Assembly (NCBI GenBank): GCA_003963145.1
Contig: RXJJ01000007.1
Location: forward strand, 1 to 37,914
Direction: 5' to 3'
Length of the DNA stretch: 37,914 nucleotides
From: Bradyrhizobiaceae bacterium
Lineage (GTDB): Bacteria; Pseudomonadota; Alphaproteobacteria; Rhizobiales; Xanthobacteraceae
Position numbers and translations under genes: made by a program. Positions 8,465-15,901 of this stretch are shown in pieces. A model generated the notes under the pieces. That model was not told the origin of the DNA. It made no database searches and was given only the letters and a program-made list of their open reading frames with translations. How positions within the stretch are numbered: position 1 is the first letter of the stretch; each line of letters opens with the position of its first letter.

Positions 8465-8728
8465 ATGACGAAAAAACTTCTCACGATTTCACTCTTGTTG
8501 CCGCTGATGGCGGCGTCAGTTTCTGCATATGCCGGATCAACGATCTCCGACAAAAGTTATTGGCCGAATGAGGCCAGGCAGAGCGCACAAGCTAGGACCG
8601 GTAGCTCACAAGGCGATCCGAACTCCGCGTTCGCTTACGACCGGATACCGTCACGCCTGCAGCCCGCGCCAAACGTGAACGACGGCGGATCAGCCTGGCG
8701 TTACCAGGGCGGTCCCAAGTCCAGATGA
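8465..8728 (+). CDS. Small exported protein under predicted ECF promoter
   Basis: The protein has 87 residues. A clear signal peptide (MTKKLL, hydrophobic core, cut after AYA near residue 23) is followed by a mature part of about 64 residues rich in Ser, Gly, Gln, Pro and Arg, with no cysteine. I do not recognise a family. The lack of Cys argues against it being a DUF2282 bufferin, a type of target known for SigF in Caulobacter. A well-placed ECF promoter (8387-8412) and a GGAG-containing leader just before the ATG support it as a real gene. A periplasmic role in the metal or oxidant response is inferred from regulation only. Confidence 0.75.
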   Translation: MTKKLLTISLLLPLMAASVSAYAGSTISDKSYWPNEARQSAQARTGSSQGDPNSAFAYDRIPSRLQPAPNVNDGGSAWRYQGGPKSR

Positions 8729-8824
8729 TGGGTGCGGCAGAAACTGATGCGCCGGTCGCCCAGACCGACCTCGACGAACCGTCCAAGATTTTGCGACCTC
8801 TCGCGCTTTCAAACGAGGTGATCC

Positions 8825-8959
8825 ATGATGAACGGTATTTCGCCCGCAATGACTTGGGGCATGGGTCTGGTCTGCGTGCTGGTCATCGTCGTTCTAATTC
8901 TGGCGGCAGTGGCGCTGGTGAAATATCTTCGTTCCGGAAACCAGGCTCGGCCGGAATGA
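8825..8959 (+). CDS. 44-residue single-pass membrane protein
   Basis: A short frame begins with two ATG codons at 8825 and 8828, preceded by a good site (GAGGTG, 8816-8821). The product has one strong membrane helix (GLVCVLVIVVLILAAVALV) after a Met/Gly/Trp-containing N-terminus, followed by a basic tail (KYLRSGNQARPE). Tiny proteins of this shape occur near copper and other metal-resistance genes in many proteobacteria, but no function is established that I know of. It lies 96 bases after the exported protein at 8465 and may share its transcript. A longer overlapping frame (8725-9000) looks non-coding. Confidence 0.68.
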   Translation: MMNGISPAMTWGMGLVCVLVIVVLILAAVALVKYLRSGNQARPE

Positions 8960-9563
8960 AGATTTGGTGGGGACCGGGTCGGTTCAAGGCGCCGCAGTGA
9001 GCAGACATGGCCCCGGTCGGATGCCGCTGGACGTTGTCCCCGGCCAAGGGGTATGGGGACCTGAGCATTTAGGCATGTGAGCCCGCGGCGACCCCCATGA
9101 GACCCTTCGCAGGGCAGGCGAGTGTCCGAGGACCCTGCGACGGCCGTTTTGCCAAACGGGAGGCTCAGGGGGCGCGCAGGCTTCTCGGCGGAAAGCGTCT
9201 CGGATCCTCAGGCTGCACGGCCACGATGGCTGCGCTGCAGCAGCGTTGCTTCGCGGCAAGGGGCTCCTCCCAGCTTAGATGACAAGATCCGTAGCCTAGG
9301 CTGGTCCCGGCTGCTTCTTCGCGTAATCGGCCAACTCCAGAAACTTCGCCTCCAACGTAGTCTTGAATGTCCCTTAGGTGCTGGCTGGCCTCGAGCCAAA
9401 CGCTGCGGACAGGATTCCGGCTCATCCTCCGGCAGGGGGCGGCGGCTTTGAGGCCGGGGACGTCTTGAACTTGCGCACGATACGCCGCCCCGCTGCTGGT
9501 ACGATGGCCATTGGTCGCCACCGCCGCCGCATGCCAATTCCGCTTGTTCCTGCGTGCGCAGAT
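8960..9563. other. Mostly gene-poor stretch
   Basis: Several overlapping frames are open here on both strands, but their translations are Arg/Pro/Gly-rich with no domain. The only part with protein-like character is the minus-strand segment at 9296-9425, listed separately. I see no tRNA, insertion sequence or strong terminator in the remainder. Confidence 0.4.
9296..9425 (-). pseudogene. Possible small helical protein broken by a one-base insertion
   Basis: Read on the minus strand from the ATG at 9425-9423, which has GGAGG immediately before it, the frame gives MSRNPVRSVWLEASQHLRDI. Coding character then continues one base out of frame as TTLEAKFLELADYAKK and ends QPGPA with a stop at 9298-9296. 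Joined, the two parts make a plausible 42-residue amphipathic helix; unjoined, neither frame ends sensibly. The span is 43 codons plus one base, as expected for a +1 insertion near the middle. An even smaller frame ending in a TGA that overlaps this ATG lies just upstream. It is unrecognised and could be coincidence. Confidence 0.3.
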
Positions 9564-10625
9564 CTAATTGTGCCGGTGTCGATGATGCAAATCGGGATAG
9601 TGTGGATGCCTATGTCGAATAGGTTCGTGGCGATGCCAATGTGAATGACGCTCCAACATCTCTTCGGCATGATGCCGGTGATGCTCGTCGTGGACGTGGC
9701 TGTGGTCATGCTCTAGCAATTCATGCTGGTGGTCGTGCTCATGCCGCTCGGCGAGATGCAGCCAAATACCGCCGCCCATTAGCAGCCCTGCCAGTGCCAA
9801 CTGAGGGGTGAGCGGCTCGCGCAGAAGCAGGATCGCCACAACCGCTCCGATGAAGGGCGCCAACGAAAAATAAGCGCCGGTCCGGGCGGTCCCCAGATGC
9901 CGCAGCGCCAGCACAAATAAAATCAGGCTCACCCCGACGCCAAAGAAGCCTACCAAGGCGGCAGCACCGATCGCGGAAAGAGGCGGAAGCGCTGAGCCAA
10001 TTGCAAGCGCCAGCCCCATATTCACGGTTCCGGCCACCAGTCCCTTGATGATGGTCGTGACGACCGGATCAGCGGCAGAAAGCTTGCGCGTAAAATTGTT
10101 GTCGAGACCCCATGCCAAACAGGCCCCGGCAATCAGGGCTCCGCCGGCATCGATCGTGATGCCTTGTCCATCCCATGCCAGGATCACCGCGCCGGTCAAG
10201 ATCGCAAGCGCTCCCACCAAGACTTTGCCGTCGACATTCTCTTTGAAGATCACCCAAGCGATGGCCATTGTGGCAAGGCCTTCGAGATTGAGGAGCAGGG
10301 AGCCCGACGAAGCGGAGGTGTGCTGCAGACCCATCATGAGCAGCAACGGGGCGAGACATCCCCCTAAAATCACAACAGCGGCCAGCCAGGGCAGATCAAC
10401 GCGTCGCAACCTTGCCTCAGCAACAGGAATGCCAAAAGCGGCCCGCCCAAGATAGATGATCGTCAATCCCGTTCCCGCGCCTAGATACAGGAGACCTGCC
10501 AGCATCTGCGGCGCAATCGAACCCAGGAGAACCTTAGCCAGAGGCGCCGAGGCACCGAACAAGACAGCGGATGCCAACGCCATCGGAATCCCCGACCAGA
10601 TTTGAGAACGAGGAGTTTCGGACAT
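9564..10625 (-). CDS. EamA/DMT-family transporter with His-rich C-terminal tail
   Basis: The protein has 353 residues. Residues 1-290 hold ten membrane helices in two EamA repeats, typical of the drug/metabolite transporter superfamily (GLLYLGAGTG and the second-repeat ARTGAYFSLAPFIGAVVAIL are characteristic). The last 64 or so residues form a soluble tail with about 24 histidines alternating with Asp, Glu and Arg. Such tails normally bind Zn2+, Ni2+ or Co2+, so this could export a divalent ion or a metal complex, or buffer metal at the cytoplasmic face. The gene lies on the minus strand amid other metal genes, downstream of a DUF2171 gene on the same strand. The transporter assignment is firm; the metal link is inferred. 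Confidence 0.88.
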   Translation of the reverse strand: MSETPRSQIWSGIPMALASAVLFGASAPLAKVLLGSIAPQMLAGLLYLGAGTGLTIIYLGRAAFGIPVAEARLRRVDLPWLAAVVILGGCLAPLLLMMGLQHTSASSGSLLLNLEGLATMAIAWVIFKENVDGKVLVGALAILTGAVILAWDGQGITIDAGGALIAGACLAWGLDNNFTRKLSAADPVVTTIIKGLVAGTVNMGLALAIGSALPPLSAIGAAALVGFFGVGVSLILFVLALRHLGTARTGAYFSLAPFIGAVVAILLLREPLTPQLALAGLLMGGGIWLHLAERHEHDHQHELLEHDHSHVHDEHHRHHAEEMLERHSHWHRHEPIRHRHPHYPDLHHRHRHN

Positions 10626-10740
10626 CCGTTACTCTACCATGTTTCGTCACGTTGTTTGAAATCCAGCGGACGTCGCGATGCACGTGCCGTATGCCTGTTT
10701 TCCCTGCAAGCTGCACAGAACGGGATAGAGCACGTTGCGA

Positions 10741-10757
10741 GCCGGCTTTGAGCCGGC
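10741..10757 (-). terminator. Perfect 7-bp hairpin after the DUF2171 gene
   Basis: GCCGGCT (10741-10747) pairs perfectly with AGCCGGC (10751-10757) around a TTG loop. It begins 18 bases beyond the stop of the minus-strand DUF2171 gene and precedes the DMT gene on the same strand. There is no T-run after it, so it may be only a weak terminator or an mRNA-stabilising hairpin. Confidence 0.4.
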
Positions 10758-10774
10758 CCGCGACGTGTCAGATT

Positions 10775-10984
10775 CTACTTGCCCTCATGCTGCCAATGGG
10801 CAGTGACCTCGGCCCCCGATTTCGTCAGGTGGACATGCTGATCGACGTGTTCGATCCAGGCGACGGGGATGAAGTGATGATGGTCGCCGTCGGGCGAACT
10901 CTGTTTCGTAAGCTTGATCTTATCGGTGCCGTCGAGATGGTCGACCTTGCCGACCGTCTTCTTGTCCGACGAGATGACGTCCAT
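10775..10984 (-). CDS. DUF2171 domain protein, N-terminus probably frameshifted
   Basis: The intact frame codes for 69 residues beginning MDVISSDKKTVGKVDHLDG and containing the His-rich HHHFIPVAWIEHVDQHVHL. This is the PRC-barrel-like DUF2171 pattern (SDxxxVGxVD, then hhxVPxxWV). Homologues usually begin around ten residues earlier with a segment like MAxxSQIKEHM. That segment is present here: upstream codons in this frame read DTSQIKEH, but no start codon leads into them. An ATG at 11013-11011 with a GGGAG site is one base out of frame, and restoring one G would give MADTSQIKEHM. Either the gene is mildly broken or the assembly has a one-base deletion. Function unknown. Confidence 0.7.
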   Translation of the reverse strand: MDVISSDKKTVGKVDHLDGTDKIKLTKQSSPDGDHHHFIPVAWIEHVDQHVHLTKSGAEVTAHWQHEGK

Positions 10985-11123
10985 GTGTTCTTTAATCTGC
11001 GAAGTATCGCCATCTTGGACTCCCGTGAGTGTGGATACAAGGAACTCACAACTGCGATTAAGGTTGCTGTTGCGCTGACCGCTGGCGTCCCCGGTGCCCA
11101 GCGCTGAGCGGATGGGATGATGA

Positions 11124-11810
11124 ATGGCAGTCTGGACTTACACGCTGATTCCGGCCTTGGCGGTAGTGCTGGGGGCCGCCGTAGCGGTCTGGCGACGGCC
11201 ATCGCCCGCTTTCGCGGGCGCTATCCAGCATTTTGCCGCTGGCGTGGTGTTCGCCGCCGCCGCCAGCGAACTGCTCCCCGATATCAAGCACCGCCAATCG
11301 GCCTGGGCGGTGATCCTCGGTGGGGCCGCCGGCATCTTGCTGATGCTGCTGATCAAGCGGCTGGGCGAGACTTCCAAGGGTATAGTCGGCCTCGTCGTCA
11401 TGGTCGCCGTCGACATCTTCATCGACGGACTGGTCCTTGGCATCGGGTTCGCGGCCGGGGCCAAGCAGGGATTTCTGCTCACAGTCGCGCTGACTACCGA
11501 AGTCCTGTTTCTCGGATTGTCGCTTACCGGGGAGTTATCGGAATCGATCCGGCAACCGGCCAAAGTTATAGCCATCGTCGCAGGAATGGCTGTCTTGTTG
11601 CCTATCGGAGCCGCTGTCGGCATCCCGGTCAGCCATCTTCCAAACTTCTGGATCGCGGCATTTTTTTCCTTCGGACTTGTCGCACTTCTGTATCTCGTCA
11701 CCGAGGAGTTGCTGGTCGAGGCACACGCCGCTCCGGAGAAGCCTTGGGTCACCAGCCTCTTCTTCGTAGGCTTCTTGGTGATCTTGCTTTTGGACGAGAT
11801 CGCGGGCTGA
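11124..11810 (+). CDS. ZIP-like metal transporter with altered binding residues
   Basis: The protein has 228 residues and about eight membrane helices. HFAAGVVFAAAASELLPD (from residue 36), DIFIDGLVLGIGFAAG (from 97) and EVLFLGLSL (from 126) correspond to ZIP helices 2, 4 and 5, and LYLVTEELLVEAH resembles a late ZIP helix. In classical ZIP proteins helices 4 and 5 carry HNxxEG and HExPHE; here the histidines are replaced by Asp, Thr and hydrophobic residues, with D97, D101 and E126 left as possible ligands. Transport of a divalent ion is likely, but substrate and direction cannot be deduced. It is divergent from the DUF2171 gene. Confidence 0.82.
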   Translation: MAVWTYTLIPALAVVLGAAVAVWRRPSPAFAGAIQHFAAGVVFAAAASELLPDIKHRQSAWAVILGGAAGILLMLLIKRLGETSKGIVGLVVMVAVDIFIDGLVLGIGFAAGAKQGFLLTVALTTEVLFLGLSLTGELSESIRQPAKVIAIVAGMAVLLPIGAAVGIPVSHLPNFWIAAFFSFGLVALLYLVTEELLVEAHAAPEKPWVTSLFFVGFLVILLLDEIAG

Positions 11811-11852
11811 ACAACGAATTACCGGTCGTATTTTAGGCGCAGAGGAAAATAT

Positions 11853-12140
11853 TTGCCGAACGACCCATTGCGTGCCTGGCTGACCAAGATCGGATGGGGG
11901 ATGGCATTGGCCGTTGCTTTGTCGGTCGCTCTCGCGGTCAGTACGGGTGGGACGATAGCACTGACGCTTCTTTGTCTGGCAGGTTTCGGAGCGCTAGGCT
12001 TCATTGCGAAAGTGGTGCTGGCTTTGGCGCGCCGGCGACCTCCAGGTGAGCGCCTTTCGGACTGGGACGAGGCCGTCGCGCTCGCCGCGCTATCCGCTGG
12101 AGCGCACTTGGCGTCATTGCATTTGGTCGGAGCTATATAA
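11853..12140 (+). CDS. Small two-helix membrane protein of unknown function
   Basis: The protein has 95 residues. Start is a TTG with AGAGG about eight bases before it. Residues 14-33 and 36-58 are hydrophobic helices separated by a short turn, and the C-terminus has an acidic, Ala-rich helix (DWDEAVALAALSAGAHLASL). I do not recognise a family. It lies 42 bases after the ZIP-like gene and is probably co-transcribed with it. Its last codons overlap by 8 bases the end of the convergent NRAMP gene. Confidence 0.6.
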   Translation: MPNDPLRAWLTKIGWGMALAVALSVALAVSTGGTIALTLLCLAGFGALGFIAKVVLALARRRPPGERLSDWDEAVALAALSAGAHLASLHLVGAI

Positions 12141-13440
12141 TGTAAGTGATTCCCATGGCGACGGCCGCTGCGGCCATGGTCGCCGTCGCTATCCATCCGA
12201 GCCCTCTAAGCCATCCGCCGATCGCGAACGCGCCCATGATCTTCGCGTTAGCCGCCATCGCCATCATCATAGCCATTACCGGCACCGCCACGATGCCGTT
12301 GATGACCGCACACCAGTAGAGCGCCTTGATCGGGTTAATCGGTGTGAAGTTGAGTAATACTCCGACTGCGGTCGCCATGACGATGGTAGCGTAAAAAGCC
12401 TTCGCTTCCTTGGGTTGGCGCGCAAGTCCGATGGGCCATTTGCGGGCTTCGCCGATGGCGTAAGCCGCGGATCCCGCGAGAACAGGTATGGCGAGCAGCC
12501 CCGTTCCGAGGACGCCCAAGGCAAAGATTGTCGCGGCATAATTGCCCGCGATCGGACGCAGCGCCTCGGCCGCCTGCGCCGAGGTCTGAATGTCCGTCAC
12601 TCCAGATACATTAAGGGTCGATGCTGTCGTGATGATGATGGCCAACGCGATGAAGTTTGATACTCCCATTCCGATCAAGGTATCGAGTTCGATGCGCTTG
12701 ATTGCGTCGGGACCCTGATCGGGTGACCGCTTTAAGACCTGCCGTTCCGGAACCGCGCGGATGTCCTCGGCTTCCTGCGACGCTTGCCAGAACAACAAAT
12801 AGGGGCTGATGGTGGTACCGAAAACGGCAACGATCATCTGGACATATTCGGTTTTCCAGGTGAACGAGGGGATGACGAATTGGCGAAGGGCCTCGCCCCA
12901 ATGCACGTCGACCATGAACAAGGTCGCCACATAGGCGAGAAGCGCAAGCGTCAGCCATTTCAGATAGGAAACGTAACGGGTATATTGCAGCAGGACCTGC
13001 AGCCCAATGCAGAGAGCTCCAAATGCGGCTACATAGAGGGTTTTCGGGCCGCCCAGGACGAGACTGGTGGAATCCGCCATGGCACCGAGGTCCGCCCCGA
13101 TATTGATAATGTTGGCAGCAGCCAGCAATGTCACGAACGTCTGCAGAAGCCAACCTGGGTAGTGCTGCCGCAGGTTTCCCGCCAGGCCACGGCCCGTGGT
13201 TCGGCCGATTCGCGCACTGATCATTTGCACCGCAGCCATGAGCGGATAGGTGAGGAGCATGGTCCAGCTTAAGGAATACCCAAATTGTGCGCCCGCTTGG
13301 CTATATGTCGCTATGCCACTCGGGTCGTCATCGGAGGCGCCGGTTATGAGCCCGGGGCCTAGCGCATCGAGAAGGCGCGGCTTACTGGTGGTTACGACGG
13401 GGCTTGGTCCTGCATGAACTGCGTTTTGCTTCGACTTCAT
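12133..13440 (-). CDS. NRAMP-family divalent metal transporter
   Basis: The protein has 435 residues from the ATG at 13440, with in-frame alternatives at 13509 and 13506. About eleven membrane helices follow the LeuT-like fold. The helix-1 motif is GASDDDPSGIATYSQAGA, the NRAMP DPxN region with Ser-Gly instead of Gly-Asn. The helix-6 region reads GTTISPYLLFWQASQEAED, where classical proton-coupled Mn/Fe transporters have a metal-binding Met before Pro-His. The missing Met and His suggest a hard ion such as Mg2+, or a shifted specificity, as reported for non-canonical NRAMP branches; this is inference. It converges on the gene at 11853 with an 8-base overlap of the 3' ends. Confidence 0.85.
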   Translation of the reverse strand: MKSKQNAVHAGPSPVVTTSKPRLLDALGPGLITGASDDDPSGIATYSQAGAQFGYSLSWTMLLTYPLMAAVQMISARIGRTTGRGLAGNLRQHYPGWLLQTFVTLLAAANIINIGADLGAMADSTSLVLGGPKTLYVAAFGALCIGLQVLLQYTRYVSYLKWLTLALLAYVATLFMVDVHWGEALRQFVIPSFTWKTEYVQMIVAVFGTTISPYLLFWQASQEAEDIRAVPERQVLKRSPDQGPDAIKRIELDTLIGMGVSNFIALAIIITTASTLNVSGVTDIQTSAQAAEALRPIAGNYAATIFALGVLGTGLLAIPVLAGSAAYAIGEARKWPIGLARQPKEAKAFYATIVMATAVGVLLNFTPINPIKALYWCAVINGIVAVPVMAMMMAMAANAKIMGAFAIGGWLRGLGWIATATMAAAAVAMGITYII

Positions 13441-13592
13441 GCAGGTTCGCCCCAAAAGTAGTGTACCGCGCGGCACGATGACGTCCCAGCGGCGCCCAAG
13501 TTCCATCATGGCGGGATTTGGGCCCGAAGTGCCGAGGCGGATTTCTCCTACCAGCTCAGGAGTCTAACGACGAGGTTAGACGCGGATTTCTT

Positions 13593-13775
13593 ATGTCCAG
13601 CCTGCAAAGAGCGATTTTCGTCATAGGATTACTCGCGACAACGGCATTAGCGGCGACGTTCGTCGGCATTCTGCTGCACCGCACATTTCCGGGTCATCCA
13701 TGGGTAACCATCGTGGGCCCCTTGGGTGCGGCCGCAAGCGTCCTTGGAATGGCCAAGATACTGTTCCGAACATAA
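13593..13775 (+). CDS. Small membrane protein of unknown function
   Basis: The product has 60 residues: a helix at residues 7-28 (AIFVIGLLATTALAATFVGI) and a second at about residues 38-56. No family is recognised. The frame extends upstream to 13518, but the residues there look non-coding, so I chose the ATG at 13593. The ribosome binding site is weak. The gene is divergent from the NRAMP gene. Confidence 0.45.
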   Translation: MSSLQRAIFVIGLLATTALAATFVGILLHRTFPGHPWVTIVGPLGAAASVLGMAKILFRT

Positions 13776-14190
13776 GGCCCAAGGCCGTTAACGGGGTCCC
13801 TCGTCGAGATTGCCCCCTTGGAGATATCGATCACGCTCTTGGAATCTCGACGCAGCGGTGACTCTTTTAGTCCCTAAACCGGCCCTGTGGCGTGCGAGAA
13901 GATGAACTCGATCCGCTCTGTAGAAAGCCGCACTGCTTTGGCGATTGCCTGCGAAATCGCTCAAGGCCTCGCTCGAGCATGTGGGGCAAATCTTCCCGGA
14001 CCAAACAACGATGCCTAACGGTCAGGTCGAGCAAACGAGGGCCGTGCGTCTACGGTGTTGCGGCTGCAGCGGCGGAGACCAAAGGTCGCGCTCGCAGTTC
14101 AAGACAGAAAACCGCGGAAAGCCCAAAGTTCCCCGCCAAGTTGCCAACATTGTAATAGTGTTCGCAAACGGAATTTGCTAACGGCACATC
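13776..14190. other. Intergenic region before the czc array
   Basis: The frames here give Arg/Ser/Lys-rich translations with no family resemblance. The region should contain the promoter of the long plus-strand array beginning at 14191. I could not identify a convincing promoter or a metal-regulator (MerR, ArsR, Fur or Zur type) palindrome by eye. Confidence 0.4.
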
Positions 14191-14565
14191 ATGGAACGCC
14201 ACGTCGGTCGAATATTGCCGAGATTGCGAGCGCCGGGACTTCGCCGGATGCTCCTGACGTTCCTAGCTTTTGCTTACCTTTTCGTCGGTTTCTCCCATGC
14301 CATTTCGTGCACCGACGAAGCTCTCGCCGCCACTTTTTCGTCGGATATTGTCAATCTCCCGGACGACGGCCCCGACGATGGCGGCACGAAAAAGTCTTCC
14401 GTTGTGGCGGCACATTGTTACGTTTGCGCCCCGATCCTCATGCCGGCGGTCGTAGCCGACGCCGGGCCTTCCGACCGTCCGATCAAGCCCCCTTTCGTAG
14501 CTCCGAGGCTTCTGTTCGAAGACCATCCTCGGCTCGATACGCCGCCCCCCAAACATCTGATCTGA
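14191..14565 (+). CDS. Small exported Cys-containing protein heading the czc array
   Basis: The product has 124 residues. If translation starts at the internal ATG (residue 20, position 14248) it begins with a typical signal peptide (MLLTFLAFAYLFVGFSHAIS). The mature part holds an acidic stretch (DDGPDDGG) and a CxxC motif (AHCYVCAP), with C40 nearby, and ends in a Pro-rich tail (HPRLDTPPPKHL). Proteins of this shape often precede czcCBA operons in Bradyrhizobium-type genomes, to my recollection. A periplasmic metal-binding or sensing role is inferred from the CxxC and position. It ends 61 bases before czcC. Confidence 0.62.
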   Translation: MERHVGRILPRLRAPGLRRMLLTFLAFAYLFVGFSHAISCTDEALAATFSSDIVNLPDDGPDDGGTKKSSVVAAHCYVCAPILMPAVVADAGPSDRPIKPPFVAPRLLFEDHPRLDTPPPKHLI

Positions 14566-14626
14566 AGCTTTAGCGCAGCGCGCGATTCAGTCGCGTTGCA
14601 GTCTGTTCGCTATTCAGGTCGGTATC

Positions 14627-15901
14627 ATGTTGGTGGTTAAAGGGGCTCTGCGCCTGTCTTGCGCACTGCTTGCGTTCACAATTCCAGTCAAAGCAGCCGA
14701 ACGTTCTTCCCGCGCAATCTCCTTGCCGCAGGCGCTGCAACGCGCCTTGGCGGCGAACCCGCGCTTGACGGCGGCCGAGCGCGATATCGGCATCGCCGGA
14801 GGGCTTCGGATCCAGGCGGGTGCGCTTCCCAATCCGGACGTTTCGTTTGAACTCGACAATGCGTTGGGGTCTGGGCCGTACAAGGGCCTGCGCTCGGCCG
14901 AAACCAATCTGCAACTCAGCCAACTGGTCGAACTGGGCGGCAAGCGGGAGGCTCGGATCGCAGCGGGCGAGGCGGGCATCGGTACCGCCGTCTGGCAGCG
15001 GCGGGCGACCCGGTTGGAAGTTCTATCCGAGACCGCGATCGCGTTCATCACCATTATCAGCCTGCAACGCCGCATCGAAATATTCGATGAGCAGGTGGCC
15101 AGCTTCGACCCGCTTATCCCATTGCTGCAAAAGCGGGTGCAGGAAGGTGCTTCCTCGCCGGCCGAAACTCTAAGAGCGCAAGTTGCGGCCGACCTTTTCC
15201 GCGTCGAGCGCGAACGAGCCAAAACCCAATTGGCTTTGGCGCGACGTGATCTCGCAATACTCATGGGCGACAGCAGCCCGCATTTCGGCGCTGCCGTCGG
15301 GCGGCTCACCAATATCGGGCAGCCGCCCTCATTCCCATCAATTGTCCGGGCCATCGAAGCCAATCCGCAGTTGCTGCGCTGGACCGCAGTAACCGCACAA
15401 CGCAATGCCGAACTTCTCATTGCACGCCTGAAAGCAATTCCCGACCCCCGCATCTCGGCAGGCTGGCGCCACTTTCAGGACACGAACGACAACGCGGTCC
15501 GGCTCGGCGTCTCGATTCCGATCCCGGTGTTCGACCAGAACACCGGAAACATCATCGCCGCCCAGGAGTCGCTCGCGAAGACCGACGCGGAGCGGGCGAT
15601 CAACAAGCTGGTCCTGATCAGCATTGTCGGCCGGGCCTATGACACGCTGACGGGCGCCTTGGCCGAGATCAAACTGCTGCGGTCTTCAGTCATTCCCAAT
15701 GCGCGCAGCGCTTCCGAGACGATCTTCAGCGGCTATTCGCAGGGCCGGTTTTCCCTGCTGGAATTGCTCGACGTCCGCGGATCTCTGTTACAGGCGCTAC
15801 TCCGCGAACAGGAGGCGCTGCAGAACTTCCATATCGCCATCGCGACCATCGAGGGTCTTGCCGGTAATCCGTTTACGCTCACTCGCGAGAGTTCAAGATG
15901 A
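14627..15901 (+). CDS. czcC: CzcC-like TolC-family outer membrane channel
   Basis: The protein has 424 residues with a signal peptide ending near VKAAE. The two outer-membrane-efflux repeats are clear: SLPQALQRALAANPRLTAAE opens the first, and the coiled coil around EEGASSPAETL-type sequence (here QEGASSPAETLRAQVA) is characteristic of CzcC. The stretch GYSQGRFSLLELLDVRGSLL near the C-terminus is also diagnostic. It should form the outer-membrane exit duct for the CzcBA pump. Its stop overlaps the ATG of czcB (ATGA). It differs clearly from the channel at 711-1955, so the two operons are not recent duplicates. Confidence 0.92.
   Translation: MLVVKGALRLSCALLAFTIPVKAAERSSRAISLPQALQRALAANPRLTAAERDIGIAGGLRIQAGALPNPDVSFELDNALGSGPYKGLRSAETNLQLSQLVELGGKREARIAAGEAGIGTAVWQRRATRLEVLSETAIAFITIISLQRRIEIFDEQVASFDPLIPLLQKRVQEGASSPAETLRAQVAADLFRVERERAKTQLALARRDLAILMGDSSPHFGAAVGRLTNIGQPPSFPSIVRAIEANPQLLRWTAVTAQRNAELLIARLKAIPDPRISAGWRHFQDTNDNAVRLGVSIPIPVFDQNTGNIIAAQESLAKTDAERAINKLVLISIVGRAYDTLTGALAEIKLLRSSVIPNARSASETIFSGYSQGRFSLLELLDVRGSLLQALLREQEALQNFHIAIATIEGLAGNPFTLTRESSR

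Noticed and set aside
8465-8728. Possible bufferin (DUF2282) identity of the ECF-controlled exported protein
   Set aside because: The mature part has no cysteine, which bufferins need.
8725-9000. Plus-strand frame of 91 codons overlapping the 44-residue membrane protein
   Set aside because: Composition is random-like, while the other frame has a good binding site and a clear membrane helix.
10571-11107. Plus-strand open frame of 178 codons
   Set aside because: It is antisense to the DUF2171 gene and the start of the DMT gene; no domain.
13892-14181. Overlapping short plus-strand frames before the czc array
   Set aside because: Arg/Ser/Lys-rich translations, no ribosome binding site of note and no recognisable family.
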